64,000 bases of DNA from QWQI01 sp964608915 (GTDB taxonomy: Bacteria; Planctomycetota; Planctomycetia; Isosphaerales; Isosphaeraceae): contig CAZSQA010000005.1 of NCBI GenBank assembly GCA_964608915.1, positions 124,001 through 188,000 on the forward strand, given 5' to 3'. The stretch's first letter is position 1. Every line of letters starts with the position of its first letter. Positions 55,646 through 64,000 of the stretch are shown here, one piece after another. Made by a program: the position numbers and the translations under genes. Under the pieces are notes generated by a model. That model saw nothing but the letters and a program-made list of their open reading frames with translations. It had not been told where the DNA came from and did not search any database.

Positions 55646-58159
55646 ATGTCCAGAAGTTTCGCCCGGATTTTCTGTGTCACGCTCCTGACGCTCCTCGTCG
55701 GCTGCGGTCGAAGCGGGCCAGTCAGCGCTCCGCCGGCAAGCTCGCCGCCCGTTCGCGGCACGACGACTCAGGCCTCGAAGCCTGAAGCCGCGGCTGCGAA
55801 TACGGTTCCCGAAGCGGCCGTGAAGGCCGCGCCACCCAAAGTCGAAGAACTTCGCCTGGAACTGACCGTGGCTGACCCGGGTGTCACCGGGCCAATCAGC
55901 CATGTGCCTGAATCCGGAGGCTGGAAGCGAGTCGAAGGCGATTCGGTCGTCGTCGACGGCGACGGACTGATTCAGCCTGTGAAGCCCGGCACGGCGAAAC
56001 TGGTCGCGAAGACGGGGCCGGATGTGACAGCGAACGTCACGTTCGATGTTCGACCCGCCGAGGCCGATTTCTCGAACGGAATCTTGCCCATTTTGACTCG
56101 ATTCGGCTGTAATTCCGGGGGATGCCACGGGCGGCTCGATGGCCAGAACGGCTTCAAGCTTTCGCTCTTCGGATATGCGGCCGAGCAGGATCATCGCAGC
56201 ATCGTGCGTGAGGCTGGCGGCCGACGGGTGGATGTGCTCCGGCCCGAGGAAAGTCTGCTGCTTCTCAAGGCCACGGGCCGCGTGCCGCACGGCGGCGGGC
56301 AAGCGATGAAGCCCAATTCGGCCGATGCCGGGCGGCTGGCGGCCTGGATCGCTTCGGGGGCTCCATTCGAAGGCAAAAGCCCGCGAAAGGTGACGGGTGT
56401 CGAACTTTCACGGAAATCGGTCGAAACGACAGCCCCGGCGAAGCTTGCGCTTCATGTTCTGGCGACTTTCGACGATGGCACAAAGCGTGACGTATCCGCC
56501 TGGTCAGCCTGGAAAACGCTCGACGACCGCGTGGCGAAAGTCGATACCTTCGGCAGAGTTACCGTCGACGAGCCTGGTGAAACGCACATCGTCGCCAGGT
56601 TCGGTTCGTTCGTTTCCACGGCCCGGATCGTCTATGCCGGGTCGACGCTTCAGGAGGCCGACATGGCCCCTCTGGCGGGCGATTCGTTCATTGACCGAAG
56701 CGTCGCGAACCACCTGAAAGCTTTGGGTGTCGCCCCCAGCCCACAAGCCGAAGATGCCACATTTTTGCGCCGGGTCACGCTGGACCTGGTCGGCAGGCTG
56801 CCGGAACCGGCCGAGATTCGCCGGTTCGTCAAAGACCAGAGCCCCGACAAACGTGCCAAAGTGGTCGACGCACTGCTGGCTGACGCGGACTTCGTACGAT
56901 ACTGGTCGCTCAAGTTCGGCGATCTGCTTTCGATCAGTTCGGCACGACAGGGCAATGCGTCGGCCTTTTACCTGCTCTGGCTGCAGGATCGCATCGGCAA
57001 GGACGACCCCTGGGTCGACACGGTGCGGGCGTTGTTGACGACGCGCGGCATGCCTGCCTCGCGGCCTGATGCGGCTGCGGCGTATTCACTGGAAAATGCC
57101 GACCCGGTGGCCGCGAGCCAGTTGGCCGCCCAGCGGTTTCTAGGGCTTCGCCTGCGCTGCGCTCAGTGTCATGATCACCCGTTCGACGTATGGACGCAGA
57201 CCCAGGCCCACGAATTCGCGGCATTTTTCGCCAAGGTTCGGCCCGTGCCTCCACCGCCCGGCGAAGCGATGCCACGCGTCCGGATCGGCTACTTCGCCGA
57301 AGGGCAGGTGGTGCATCCGCTGACGAAGTCGCCTGTGGCGCCGCATGTTCCGGCGGGCAAGCAGCCGGATTTGCCGAAGGAGGGCGACCCGCTGCCGGCA
57401 CTGGCCGAATGGATCACCGGGGCCGACAATCCGTTTTTCGCCCGGGCGTATGTCAACTGGCTCTGGTCGCAGTTCTTCGCGACGGGGCTTGTCGACCCGG
57501 CGGACGATCTCTCGGCATCGAATCCGCCCAGCCATCCGCAACTGCTCGACGATCTTGCCAACAAGTTCCGTGAATCGGGCTATCGACTGAAGCCGATGAT
57601 TCGTGAGATCGTCGGCAGCCGCACTTACGGGCTGTCGAGCACGCCGACCGAGTCGAACCGGCTGTTCGCTCGCTTCAATGCCTTTCAATCGGCCCGGCGG
57701 CTCTCGGCCCAGCAATCGGCCGACGCCCTGGCGCAGGTGACGGGCGTGCCGAACCGCTACGCCAACAAGCCGACGGGCACGCGGGCGATCGACATTCAGG
57801 ACCCCGCGACGGCCTCGCCGCTACTCGAAACGCTGGGCCGCTGCGACCGCCGCGATGCCTGCGGAACAGCGAGCGCTTCGCAGATTTCGCTTCGGCAAAG
57901 CCTGCTCTGGATCGGTTCCGACGCGGTAGACGGCAAGGTCGGAGCCGTCAGCGGCTATGTGAAACAGTTGATGGACCTCGAGCCGGAGCCGGATTCGATC
58001 GTCGAAAGCCTTTACCTTCGAACGCTTTCACGATTTCCGAACGATACCGAGAAGGCCCACTGGCGAGAGACGATCGAAAAAGCGGCCGACCCGGGCGAGA
58101 TCGTCGAGGATCTCTTCTGGGCACTCCTCAACACGCGGGAATTCCAGTTCGTCCACTGA
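55646..58159 (+). CDS. DUF1549/DUF1553 lipoprotein with Big-like and CxxxxCH region
   Basis: 837 residues from ATG 55646. Signal peptide with lipobox LLVGC (Cys20). A Big_2-like domain (about 75-140; GDSVVVDGDGLIQPVKPGT) precedes FGCNSGGCHGRLDGQNGFKL, a CX4CH motif (Cys155, Cys160, His161). DUF1549 (about 350-560, with FLRRVTLDLVGRLP and RCAQCHDHPFDVWTQ) and DUF1553 (about 585-830) follow. This planctomycete/verrucomicrobial architecture is usually paired with DUF1501, as here (52 bp downstream). The function is not established; a role in polysaccharide or sulfatide breakdown, or in electron transfer, has been guessed. Confidence 0.88.
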   Translation: MSRSFARIFCVTLLTLLVGCGRSGPVSAPPASSPPVRGTTTQASKPEAAAANTVPEAAVKAAPPKVEELRLELTVADPGVTGPISHVPESGGWKRVEGDSVVVDGDGLIQPVKPGTAKLVAKTGPDVTANVTFDVRPAEADFSNGILPILTRFGCNSGGCHGRLDGQNGFKLSLFGYAAEQDHRSIVREAGGRRVDVLRPEESLLLLKATGRVPHGGGQAMKPNSADAGRLAAWIASGAPFEGKSPRKVTGVELSRKSVETTAPAKLALHVLATFDDGTKRDVSAWSAWKTLDDRVAKVDTFGRVTVDEPGETHIVARFGSFVSTARIVYAGSTLQEADMAPLAGDSFIDRSVANHLKALGVAPSPQAEDATFLRRVTLDLVGRLPEPAEIRRFVKDQSPDKRAKVVDALLADADFVRYWSLKFGDLLSISSARQGNASAFYLLWLQDRIGKDDPWVDTVRALLTTRGMPASRPDAAAAYSLENADPVAASQLAAQRFLGLRLRCAQCHDHPFDVWTQTQAHEFAAFFAKVRPVPPPPGEAMPRVRIGYFAEGQVVHPLTKSPVAPHVPAGKQPDLPKEGDPLPALAEWITGADNPFFARAYVNWLWSQFFATGLVDPADDLSASNPPSHPQLLDDLANKFRESGYRLKPMIREIVGSRTYGLSSTPTESNRLFARFNAFQSARRLSAQQSADALAQVTGVPNRYANKPTGTRAIDIQDPATASPLLETLGRCDRRDACGTASASQISLRQSLLWIGSDAVDGKVGAVSGYVKQLMDLEPEPDSIVESLYLRTLSRFPNDTEKAHWRETIEKAADPGEIVEDLFWALLNTREFQFVH

Positions 58160-58211
58160 CGTCAGCCACGGTTCCGAACGCCCCGGCAAGTAATTGAGAG
58201 CGAGGCACACG

Positions 58212-59516
58212 ATGACCGAATCGAAGAACGCGGCGGAATTTCGGATCACCCGGCGCACCTGGCTGGGCCTGGGCCTGTCGTCGCTGATCGGCCCACTGGC
58301 TGGCTCCTGGGCGAGCGCGGCGGCCATCGAGGGCAAAACGCCCCGTTCGTGCATCCTCGTCTGGCTGGGCGGGGGTGCCTCGCACATTGACACGTTCGAC
58401 CCGAAACCTGATGCCGACTCAGGCGTGAAGGGCGAATTCGGCACCATCGACACGGCCCTTCCAGGTGTGCGACTCAGCGAGATTCTGCCGAACCTGGCGC
58501 GCGTCTTGGACCGCACCGTGCTGATCCGCAGCCTGACGAGCCCCGAGGCCGATCACGACCGGGCCAGCCACCACATCCTGACCGGCTGGCGGCCGAATCC
58601 GGCGCTGGCATATCCTTCGATGGGCAGCGTTTACGCGAAAGTCCGCGGCGGCCTGGCAGGCAATTTGCCGAACCACGTGGCGATCCCGTCGAAGCCGTTC
58701 TTCGGCGGCAGCGGCTATTTGACATCGGCCTGCGACCCGCTGGACGTGCCTGGCGACCCGAACGACCCGAACTTTCGCATTCGCGACCTGACGCCGCCGG
58801 ACAAGATCACGTACGAACGCATGCTGCGCCGCAAGGCGATGGTCGAGCGGCTCAACGACTGGTCCCACGCCGGCGAATCGGCCGAGACGAAGGCCCGGGC
58901 CAATTTCGACAGGCAGACGTATCAGCTCCTGACGAGCCCGGCGGCGCAGCTCGCGTTCCGCATTCAGGAAGAATCGCCCGCGATTCGCGACCGCTACGGC
59001 CGCAACGCGCTCGGCCAGAGCTTACTCCTGGCCCGCCGGCTGGTGGAGCAGGGGATCGGTTACGTGACCGTCAACGACCGTGGCGGCGGGCTGAGCTGGG
59101 ACACTCACGCCCAGAACTTCCCGTCTCTCAAGGACCGCCTCGTACCGCCGCTCGATCAGGGCCTGGCGGCCTTGATCGAAGATCTCGACAGCCGCGGGCT
59201 GATGGACGAAACGCTCGTCGTTGTCTGCGGCGAATTCGGGCGAACGCCAAAGATTAACCCTCAGGCCGGCCGCGACCACCATGGCCGGGCGGCTTCGGTG
59301 CTGCTGGCGGGCTGCGGCCTCAAGCGGGGCCTGGTGCTGGGCCGGACGGACCGCAACGCCGATTCGGTCGTCGATCGCCCCGTCACTCCGGCCGAAGTGT
59401 GTGCGACGGTGTTGAGCGTGCTGGGCATCGACCCGGAAACCCGCTTCCGCAGCCCCGACGGCCGGCCGATTCCGCTGGTCGACCGAGCCGGGCTCGTGGC
59501 CGAAATCCTGGCATAA
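58212..59516 (+). CDS. DUF1501 protein with Tat-type signal
   Basis: 434 residues from ATG 58212. Twin arginines Arg14-Arg15 in ITRRTWLGLGLSSLIG form a Tat signal, so folded export is likely. The body is the DUF1501 branch of the alkaline phosphatase/sulfatase superfamily: SCILVWLGGGASHIDTFDPK, SLTSPEADHDRASHHILTG and VVVCGEFGRTPKIN, ending with GRDHHGRAASVLLAG. The partner gene upstream encodes DUF1549/DUF1553. The pair probably acts together in the periplasm, but no substrate is known. Confidence 0.88.
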   Translation: MTESKNAAEFRITRRTWLGLGLSSLIGPLAGSWASAAAIEGKTPRSCILVWLGGGASHIDTFDPKPDADSGVKGEFGTIDTALPGVRLSEILPNLARVLDRTVLIRSLTSPEADHDRASHHILTGWRPNPALAYPSMGSVYAKVRGGLAGNLPNHVAIPSKPFFGGSGYLTSACDPLDVPGDPNDPNFRIRDLTPPDKITYERMLRRKAMVERLNDWSHAGESAETKARANFDRQTYQLLTSPAAQLAFRIQEESPAIRDRYGRNALGQSLLLARRLVEQGIGYVTVNDRGGGLSWDTHAQNFPSLKDRLVPPLDQGLAALIEDLDSRGLMDETLVVVCGEFGRTPKINPQAGRDHHGRAASVLLAGCGLKRGLVLGRTDRNADSVVDRPVTPAEVCATVLSVLGIDPETRFRSPDGRPIPLVDRAGLVAEILA

Positions 59517-59696
59517 ATCAAGATCGGTCCGCCGACTCATCGATGCCGAAACCCGGGACAGCCGCTGGCGGCTCGTCCATGGTATCTTATGGATCCGAAC
59601 TTGCATCGCTTTCAATCGAACTCCGGGAAACGGCTTCGGCCGGATTCACCGGAGTGCATCTCATTCGAAACCGCCCGAACGCGAAACCGAACCACG

Positions 59697-61670
59697 ATGA
59701 ACGACACAATCAGCGCCTGGATCGAAGCCGAAAACGCCACCGACTATTCCGTGACGAGCCACGCGAGCGGCCCGCAGGGCAAGCTCCCGCTCACCGAAGA
59801 AATGCTCCGCCACTGGCCTTCCGGCGATCTTTTCGGGCTTTCGCAGAACGCCGGCATGGGCATCGCCCCTGACCTGACGGCCGGTGATCCGTTTCTGATC
59901 CTGTCCACTCAGGGCGGCCTTCGTGCCGACGACGGCTCGCCCGTCGCCCTGGGCTATCACACGGGCCACTGGGAAATCGGTCTGCTGGTGAAGGCGGCCG
60001 CGCTGAGGTTTCGCGAGCGTGGCCAGTTGCCGTTCGCGGCGGCTGTTTCCGACCCCTGCGACGGCCGGACGCAAGGCACCGCCGGCATGATGGACAGCCT
60101 GCCTTATCGCAACGATGCCGCGATGGTGTTCCGGCGACTGATTCGCTCGCTGCCTCGCCGCAAGGGCGTCCTCGGCGTGGCCACGTGCGATAAAGGCCTG
60201 CCCGCCATGATGATGGCACTCGCCGGTTCGAGCCATCTGCCGGGCGTGATCGTTCCTGGCGGGGTCACGCTGCCGCCGACTTCGGGTGAGGATGCCGGCA
60301 AGGTTCAGTCGATCGGCGCTCGCTATACGCATGGCGAAATCACGCTGGAAGAAGCCGCCGAAATGGGCTGCCGGGCTTGTGCCAGCCCTGGCGGCGGCTG
60401 CCAGTTTCTGGGCACGGCGGCGACGAGCCAGGTGGTGGCCGAAGCCCTGGGCCTGACGATTCCGCACGCGGCCCTTTGCCCCAGCGGTCAGCCGATCTGG
60501 CTGGACATGGCCCGCCGCTCGGCCGACGCCGTCGCCCGCATGGCCCGGCAGGGGCTGACGCTCGCCGACGTGCTCACGCCGAAAGCCCTCGAAAATGCCA
60601 TGGTCGTGCATGCGGCGTTCGGCGGGTCGACGAATCTTCTCCTGCACATTCCGGCCATCGCCCATGCCGCGAAATTGCCCCGGCCGACCGTCGAGGACTG
60701 GTCGCGCATCAATCGCATGGTGCCCCGGCTCGTCAGCGTTCTGCCCAACGGCCCGTGGTATCACCCCACGGTGCGTGCCTTCCTGGCGGGTGGCGTGCCG
60801 GAAGTGATGCTCGAATTGCGGCGTCTGGGCCTTCTGCATACGGACGTTCTCACGGTCACGGGCGAAAAGCTCGGTGCCATCCTCGACGCCTGGGAAGGCT
60901 CGACGCGACGCAAAGCCCTGAGAGACCGCCTGCTCCAGAACGACGGCGTCGACCCCGGCCAGGTGATCCTGTCGCCCGATGCCGCCCGTGGGGCCGGTTT
61001 GACCAGCACCGTCTGTTTCCCCAAGGGCAATCTCGCGCCCGACGGCTCGGTGATCAAATCGACGGCCATCGACCCGAGCGTCGTCGACCCGGACGGCGTC
61101 TATCGAAAAACCGGCCCGGCCCGTGTGTTCGTACGTGAACGGGACGCGATCGCGGCGATCAAGGGGATCAGCGATCGGCCGATCAAGCCCGGCGACGTCA
61201 TCGTCCTCATCGGCCGCGGCCCGGCCGGTGCAGGGATGGAAGAGATTTATCAGATCACTTCAGCGCTCAAGCACCTGAGCTGGGGCAAGGAGGTCGCCGT
61301 GGTCACGGACGCCCGGTTTTCCGGCGTCTCGACGGGGGCCTGTGTCGGCCACGTCGGGCCGGAGGCTCTCGCCGGCGGGCCGATCGGCAAAGTGCGCGAC
61401 GGCGACATTATCCGCATGTTCATCGACCGGGTGAATCTCACCGGAACGCTTGACCTGGTCGGTACTTGCGACGGCCGTGAACTCACTCCCGAAGAGTGCC
61501 GAGCCGCTCTGGCCGCCCGGTCGCCGCATCCGGAACTTTCCGCCGATCCGGAAATCTCCGACGATACCCGCCTCTGGGCCGCACTTCAGGCCGTCAGTGG
61601 CGGCACATGGGGCGGCTGCGTGTATGACCTGGACGCCATCCTCGAACGGCTCGGCATGCAGAACCATTGA
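59697..61670 (+). CDS. Dihydroxyacid/xylonate dehydratase (YjhG/YagF type)
   Basis: 657 residues from ATG 59697. Closest in layout to E. coli YjhG/YagF D-xylonate dehydratases of the IlvD/Edd family: PSGDLFGLSQNAGMG, SDPCDGRTQGTAGMMDSLPY, ATCDKGLPAMMMALAG, ACASPGGGCQFLGTA and DARFSGVSTGACVGHVGPE. The Cys residues in DPCDG, TCDKG and GGGCQFLG are the Fe-S ligands of the family. It should dehydrate a sugar acid such as D-xylonate. No neighbouring sugar-acid genes (aldolase, dehydrogenase, transporter) are present, so the substrate is inferred from family only. Confidence 0.88.
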   Translation: MNDTISAWIEAENATDYSVTSHASGPQGKLPLTEEMLRHWPSGDLFGLSQNAGMGIAPDLTAGDPFLILSTQGGLRADDGSPVALGYHTGHWEIGLLVKAAALRFRERGQLPFAAAVSDPCDGRTQGTAGMMDSLPYRNDAAMVFRRLIRSLPRRKGVLGVATCDKGLPAMMMALAGSSHLPGVIVPGGVTLPPTSGEDAGKVQSIGARYTHGEITLEEAAEMGCRACASPGGGCQFLGTAATSQVVAEALGLTIPHAALCPSGQPIWLDMARRSADAVARMARQGLTLADVLTPKALENAMVVHAAFGGSTNLLLHIPAIAHAAKLPRPTVEDWSRINRMVPRLVSVLPNGPWYHPTVRAFLAGGVPEVMLELRRLGLLHTDVLTVTGEKLGAILDAWEGSTRRKALRDRLLQNDGVDPGQVILSPDAARGAGLTSTVCFPKGNLAPDGSVIKSTAIDPSVVDPDGVYRKTGPARVFVRERDAIAAIKGISDRPIKPGDVIVLIGRGPAGAGMEEIYQITSALKHLSWGKEVAVVTDARFSGVSTGACVGHVGPEALAGGPIGKVRDGDIIRMFIDRVNLTGTLDLVGTCDGRELTPEECRAALAARSPHPELSADPEISDDTRLWAALQAVSGGTWGGCVYDLDAILERLGMQNH

Positions 61671-61688
61671 TTTCGGTCATCGCCAACG

Positions 61689-61715
61689 AAAAACCCGCCT
61701 TCCGAGGAAGGCGGG
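61689..61715 (-). terminator. Rho-independent terminator of tRNA-Cys
   Basis: On the minus strand CCCGCCTTCC (complement of 61706-61715) pairs with GGAAGGCGGG (complement of 61694-61703), followed by TTTTT (61689-61693). It lies 27 bp after the tRNA 3' end. In plus orientation it also follows the dehydratase stop but lacks a T-tract. Confidence 0.9.
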
Positions 61716-61741
61716 CGTTCGTTCGGTTTTCGGGACTCGAG

Positions 61742-61813
<72 letters not shown>

Positions 61814-61856
61814 GACGAAAGACATTATTCCGTTTCGACCGTTTCTTTTCAATACG

Positions 61857-64000
61857 TTAGCTTTTCGGCCCGCGTCTGATGGAGGGGCCCGCCACGGCCA
61901 CCCAGGGATCTTCCGGCCAGTGATGTTTCGGATACCGGCCCCGCAAGTCCTTGCGCACCTGAGGGTAAGTATTGTTCCAGAAACTCTCGAGGTCGAGCGT
62001 GCGCTGCACGGGCCTCTGATTTGGTGCCAGGATCTCCAGCAGCAGCGGCACCCGGCCTAAAGCGATTCGAGGCGTCGACTTCCAACCGAAAAAGTCCTGC
62101 ACCCGGCCCGCGATGCACGGATGCCCCGAAGAATCTTCGTAATCGATACGCGAAGTGCGTCCGTTCGGGAGAACGATCGACTCCGGGAGTTCCTCTGCGA
62201 CGAGCCGCGTGGCCTCAGCCGGCAGCGTGGCCTGAACCCAGCTCAGGGCCGACCGGTGGCGCAGCTGCTCACGGCTCACGCAGCCGGAAGACCAGCCACG
62301 TGCCGCTTCCGCCCAGTCGGGCTCTTCGGGCCAGTCTTTTTCGGTCATCAGCCCGCGAAGCAGGCGATATCGGGAAAGCCATTGTGTCACTTCAGGCACC
62401 ACTCGAATGGCGGCCTCGGCCTCGCCGGCCACCCAGGTGGCGAATGCCTCTCGCGATTCCTCTGCGGTCGCCGGCGTATCGCCTTCGGAAATGACCAGCT
62501 TGTGGAGCATTTTGCGGATCGTGCAGCGAGCCTTGCCGGTATCTTCGTCGAACCGGACGAGACGCTGAGAGACGATTCGCCCGGCCAGCCACGACTCGAG
62601 ACACTCCCTGCCGATGCCGATCGCCACACGCACGACCGGCTCGGATCCGAACTTCGAAGGGTCTTCGGTTCGCGGGTCGAGCGCCAGGAAAAACTCCGAA
62701 TCCCGCTCCTGGCTCGCCGGCGCGACACGCACGCCCATGCCGCGCGCCATAAAGGCCGTTGTCGCGCCCCTGCGTGATCGTCGGCAAACTCTGTCCGAAA
62801 AGCCGCTGAGCAGAAGATATGCCAGCCGGGCCTCATCGTCGACGATCGCTTCGAAAGCGCGGGTTCGCTCTTCGGAATCCACGTCGGCAGCGTCCCTTGC
62901 AGAGATGTTCGAGACGATTCTTTCCAGTTGGTCGGCCACCTGGCGGACTCGGCTGAGCGCGACCAGGTCAACCCCGGGGCCATGAGCCGGAATGTCGCCC
63001 CGCAGCATGTCGATTCGCAGGAGGATATCGGATTTGACGCCGTGCCGGTTCGCCAATGCACGCGCGGCGTCGTCGGCAAGAAAATCCCGTTCGGAAATCA
63101 GGGCCGCGATCAGCGCGCCGTCCCGCGGGCAGCCCAGCCTGCGGGCCTCGATCAGCACACGGCCGAGCCGCGGATGAACCGGCAGCTTCGCGATCGCGCG
63201 GCCCATGGGTGTCAGCCGTGAGCCGGTGGAGTCGACGGCGCCAAGTTGCCTGAGCGTCTCATTCGCGGCCGCCAGCCTTTCCGGTGGCGGGGGATCGATC
63301 CATTCCACAGCGGCCGGGTCAGACCACCCCCAGGCCAGGCTGTCCAGGAGCATGGCCGTAAGGTCCAGCCGCTGGATTTCAGGCTTGTCGAACGGTTCCA
63401 GGGTTTCCTGCGGCGACCACATCCGCACGCAGCGGCCGGGGCCCGTTCGCCCGGCCCGGCCGGCTCTCTGCCGGGCGGAGGCTTCGCTTACCCGGCACGT
63501 CCTGAGCGTATCGAAGCCGTCGGCGTCGTCGAACCCGGCCTGACGCACCAGGCCGCTGTCGATCACGCAGGAAATGCCTTCGATCGTCAGCGAAGTTTCC
63601 GCGACATTCGTGCTGAGGACGATCCTCCGCCTCGGCCCGGGGGCCAGCACGCGCATCTGCTCTTCGAGCGGCAGTGAACCATGCAGCACGCGCACGTCGA
63701 TCTCACCGGGCACTCGCGAGCCGAGCCTGGTGCGGATGTGGCTCTCGGTTTCGCGAATCTCTCGCTGGCCAGGCAGGAAAATGAGGATATCGCCCGCCGG
63801 ATCGCTCGCAAGGATATGTTCGACCTCTTGGCCGATCCGTGCCGGCAGGGCAAGCTGTGCCGAAGACCTTGAATATTCCACGGAAACTGGCCATGTGCGG
63901 CCCGGCACGTCGATCACGGGGCAATCGCCCAGATACGACGCGATACGAGCCGCGTCGATCGTGGCCGACATGACGACGATCGAAAGGTCTGGCCGGAGGG
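61857..64000 (-). CDS. hrpB: ATP-dependent helicase HrpB, partial (N-terminus beyond right edge)
   Basis: The 714 visible residues start in LRPDLSIVVMSATID (helicase motif III, MSAT) and continue through HILASDPAGDILIFLPGQRE, the motif V region STNVAETSLTIEG and motif VI QRAGRAGRTGPG, then the winged-helix/ratchet region and the HrpB-specific C-terminal domain (LRKDLRGRYPKHHWPEDP-type ending). This DEAH-box family is predicted to act on RNA; its role is unclear. About 120 residues (motifs I and II) lie past the right edge. tRNA-Cys follows 43 bp downstream on the same strand. Confidence 0.93.
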   Translation of the reverse strand, partial: LRPDLSIVVMSATIDAARIASYLGDCPVIDVPGRTWPVSVEYSRSSAQLALPARIGQEVEHILASDPAGDILIFLPGQREIRETESHIRTRLGSRVPGEIDVRVLHGSLPLEEQMRVLAPGPRRRIVLSTNVAETSLTIEGISCVIDSGLVRQAGFDDADGFDTLRTCRVSEASARQRAGRAGRTGPGRCVRMWSPQETLEPFDKPEIQRLDLTAMLLDSLAWGWSDPAAVEWIDPPPPERLAAANETLRQLGAVDSTGSRLTPMGRAIAKLPVHPRLGRVLIEARRLGCPRDGALIAALISERDFLADDAARALANRHGVKSDILLRIDMLRGDIPAHGPGVDLVALSRVRQVADQLERIVSNISARDAADVDSEERTRAFEAIVDDEARLAYLLLSGFSDRVCRRSRRGATTAFMARGMGVRVAPASQERDSEFFLALDPRTEDPSKFGSEPVVRVAIGIGRECLESWLAGRIVSQRLVRFDEDTGKARCTIRKMLHKLVISEGDTPATAEESREAFATWVAGEAEAAIRVVPEVTQWLSRYRLLRGLMTEKDWPEEPDWAEAARGWSSGCVSREQLRHRSALSWVQATLPAEATRLVAEELPESIVLPNGRTSRIDYEDSSGHPCIAGRVQDFFGWKSTPRIALGRVPLLLEILAPNQRPVQRTLDLESFWNNTYPQVRKDLRGRYPKHHWPEDPWVAVAGPSIRRGPKS

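Overview
The window is GC-rich bacterial chromosome and almost certainly comes from a planctomycete, probably near the Isosphaerales. I infer this from marker families, not from any search: a DUF1549/DUF1553 + DUF1501 gene pair, a DUF1080 protein, an ECF sigma factor coupled to a Ser/Thr kinase, a PEP-CTERM protein, a large secreted protease with an N-terminal FESLEKREVLA-type signature, DUF3467, DUF309, and a greatly enlarged SecA. It is ordinary chromosomal sequence with dense gene packing and many 4-bp ATGA/GTGA stop-start overlaps. I see no prophage, insertion sequence, integron or CRISPR array.

Layout. 1-3916 (minus): PEGA lipoprotein, nitrilase-family amidohydrolase, a doubtful small basic ORF, asparagine synthetase (asnB) and D-aminoacyl-tRNA deacylase (dtd, cut by the left edge). 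4157-5635: leucyl aminopeptidase (pepA). 5726-9181: a conserved hypothetical with a well-formed promoter/operator, a DUF309 protein, an alkaline-phosphatase-superfamily protein with altered metal-site motifs, and a TIM-barrel isomerase. 9347-12854: pabB-pabC (p-aminobenzoate synthesis) and a Nif3-like protein. 12941-14437 (minus): hypothetical and folD. 14556-19698 (plus): MATE exporter, Gfo/Idh/MocA oxidoreductase, hypothetical plus RlmI-like methyltransferase, DtxR/MntR-type regulator. 19711-20847 (minus): glycine oxidase thiO.

21126-32669 (plus) is the most striking part. A DUF1080 protein precedes five tightly packed, mostly stop-start-overlapping genes: a secreted alpha-toroid repeat protein, a single-pass glycine-rich membrane protein, a 1190-residue FHA/transmembrane/beta-propeller protein, a TPR protein fused to a family-5 solute-binding domain, and a secreted protein of unknown type. 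They look like parts of one uncharacterised envelope assembly.

32732-41174 (minus): SDR epimerase, ruvX, mannose-1-phosphate guanylyltransferase, UDP-sugar pyrophosphorylase, MBL hydrolase (sugar-nucleotide supply and housekeeping), then a Ser/Thr kinase and its overlapping ECF sigma factor. The kinase carries an HX3CX2C anti-sigma-like motif at its N-terminus. 41175-41897 is a 723-bp non-coding stretch. 41898-46992: secA (with an internally repeated insertion of roughly 270 residues), a strong terminator, and Kdo transferase (waaA). 47163-54311: DUF3467 protein, subtilisin-like secreted protease, PEP-CTERM protein, ankyrin/WGR-like/DUF4303-like protein. A 145-bp element with 25-bp perfect inverted arms separates these from thyX (minus). 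55646-61670: DUF1549/DUF1553 and DUF1501 proteins, and a YjhG/YagF-type dehydratase. The right edge holds tRNA-Cys(GCA) with its terminator and the C-terminal part of the helicase hrpB (both minus).

In the evidence fields, residue motifs and coordinates are read directly from the sequence. Family assignments rest on recognised motifs and have not been checked against databases.
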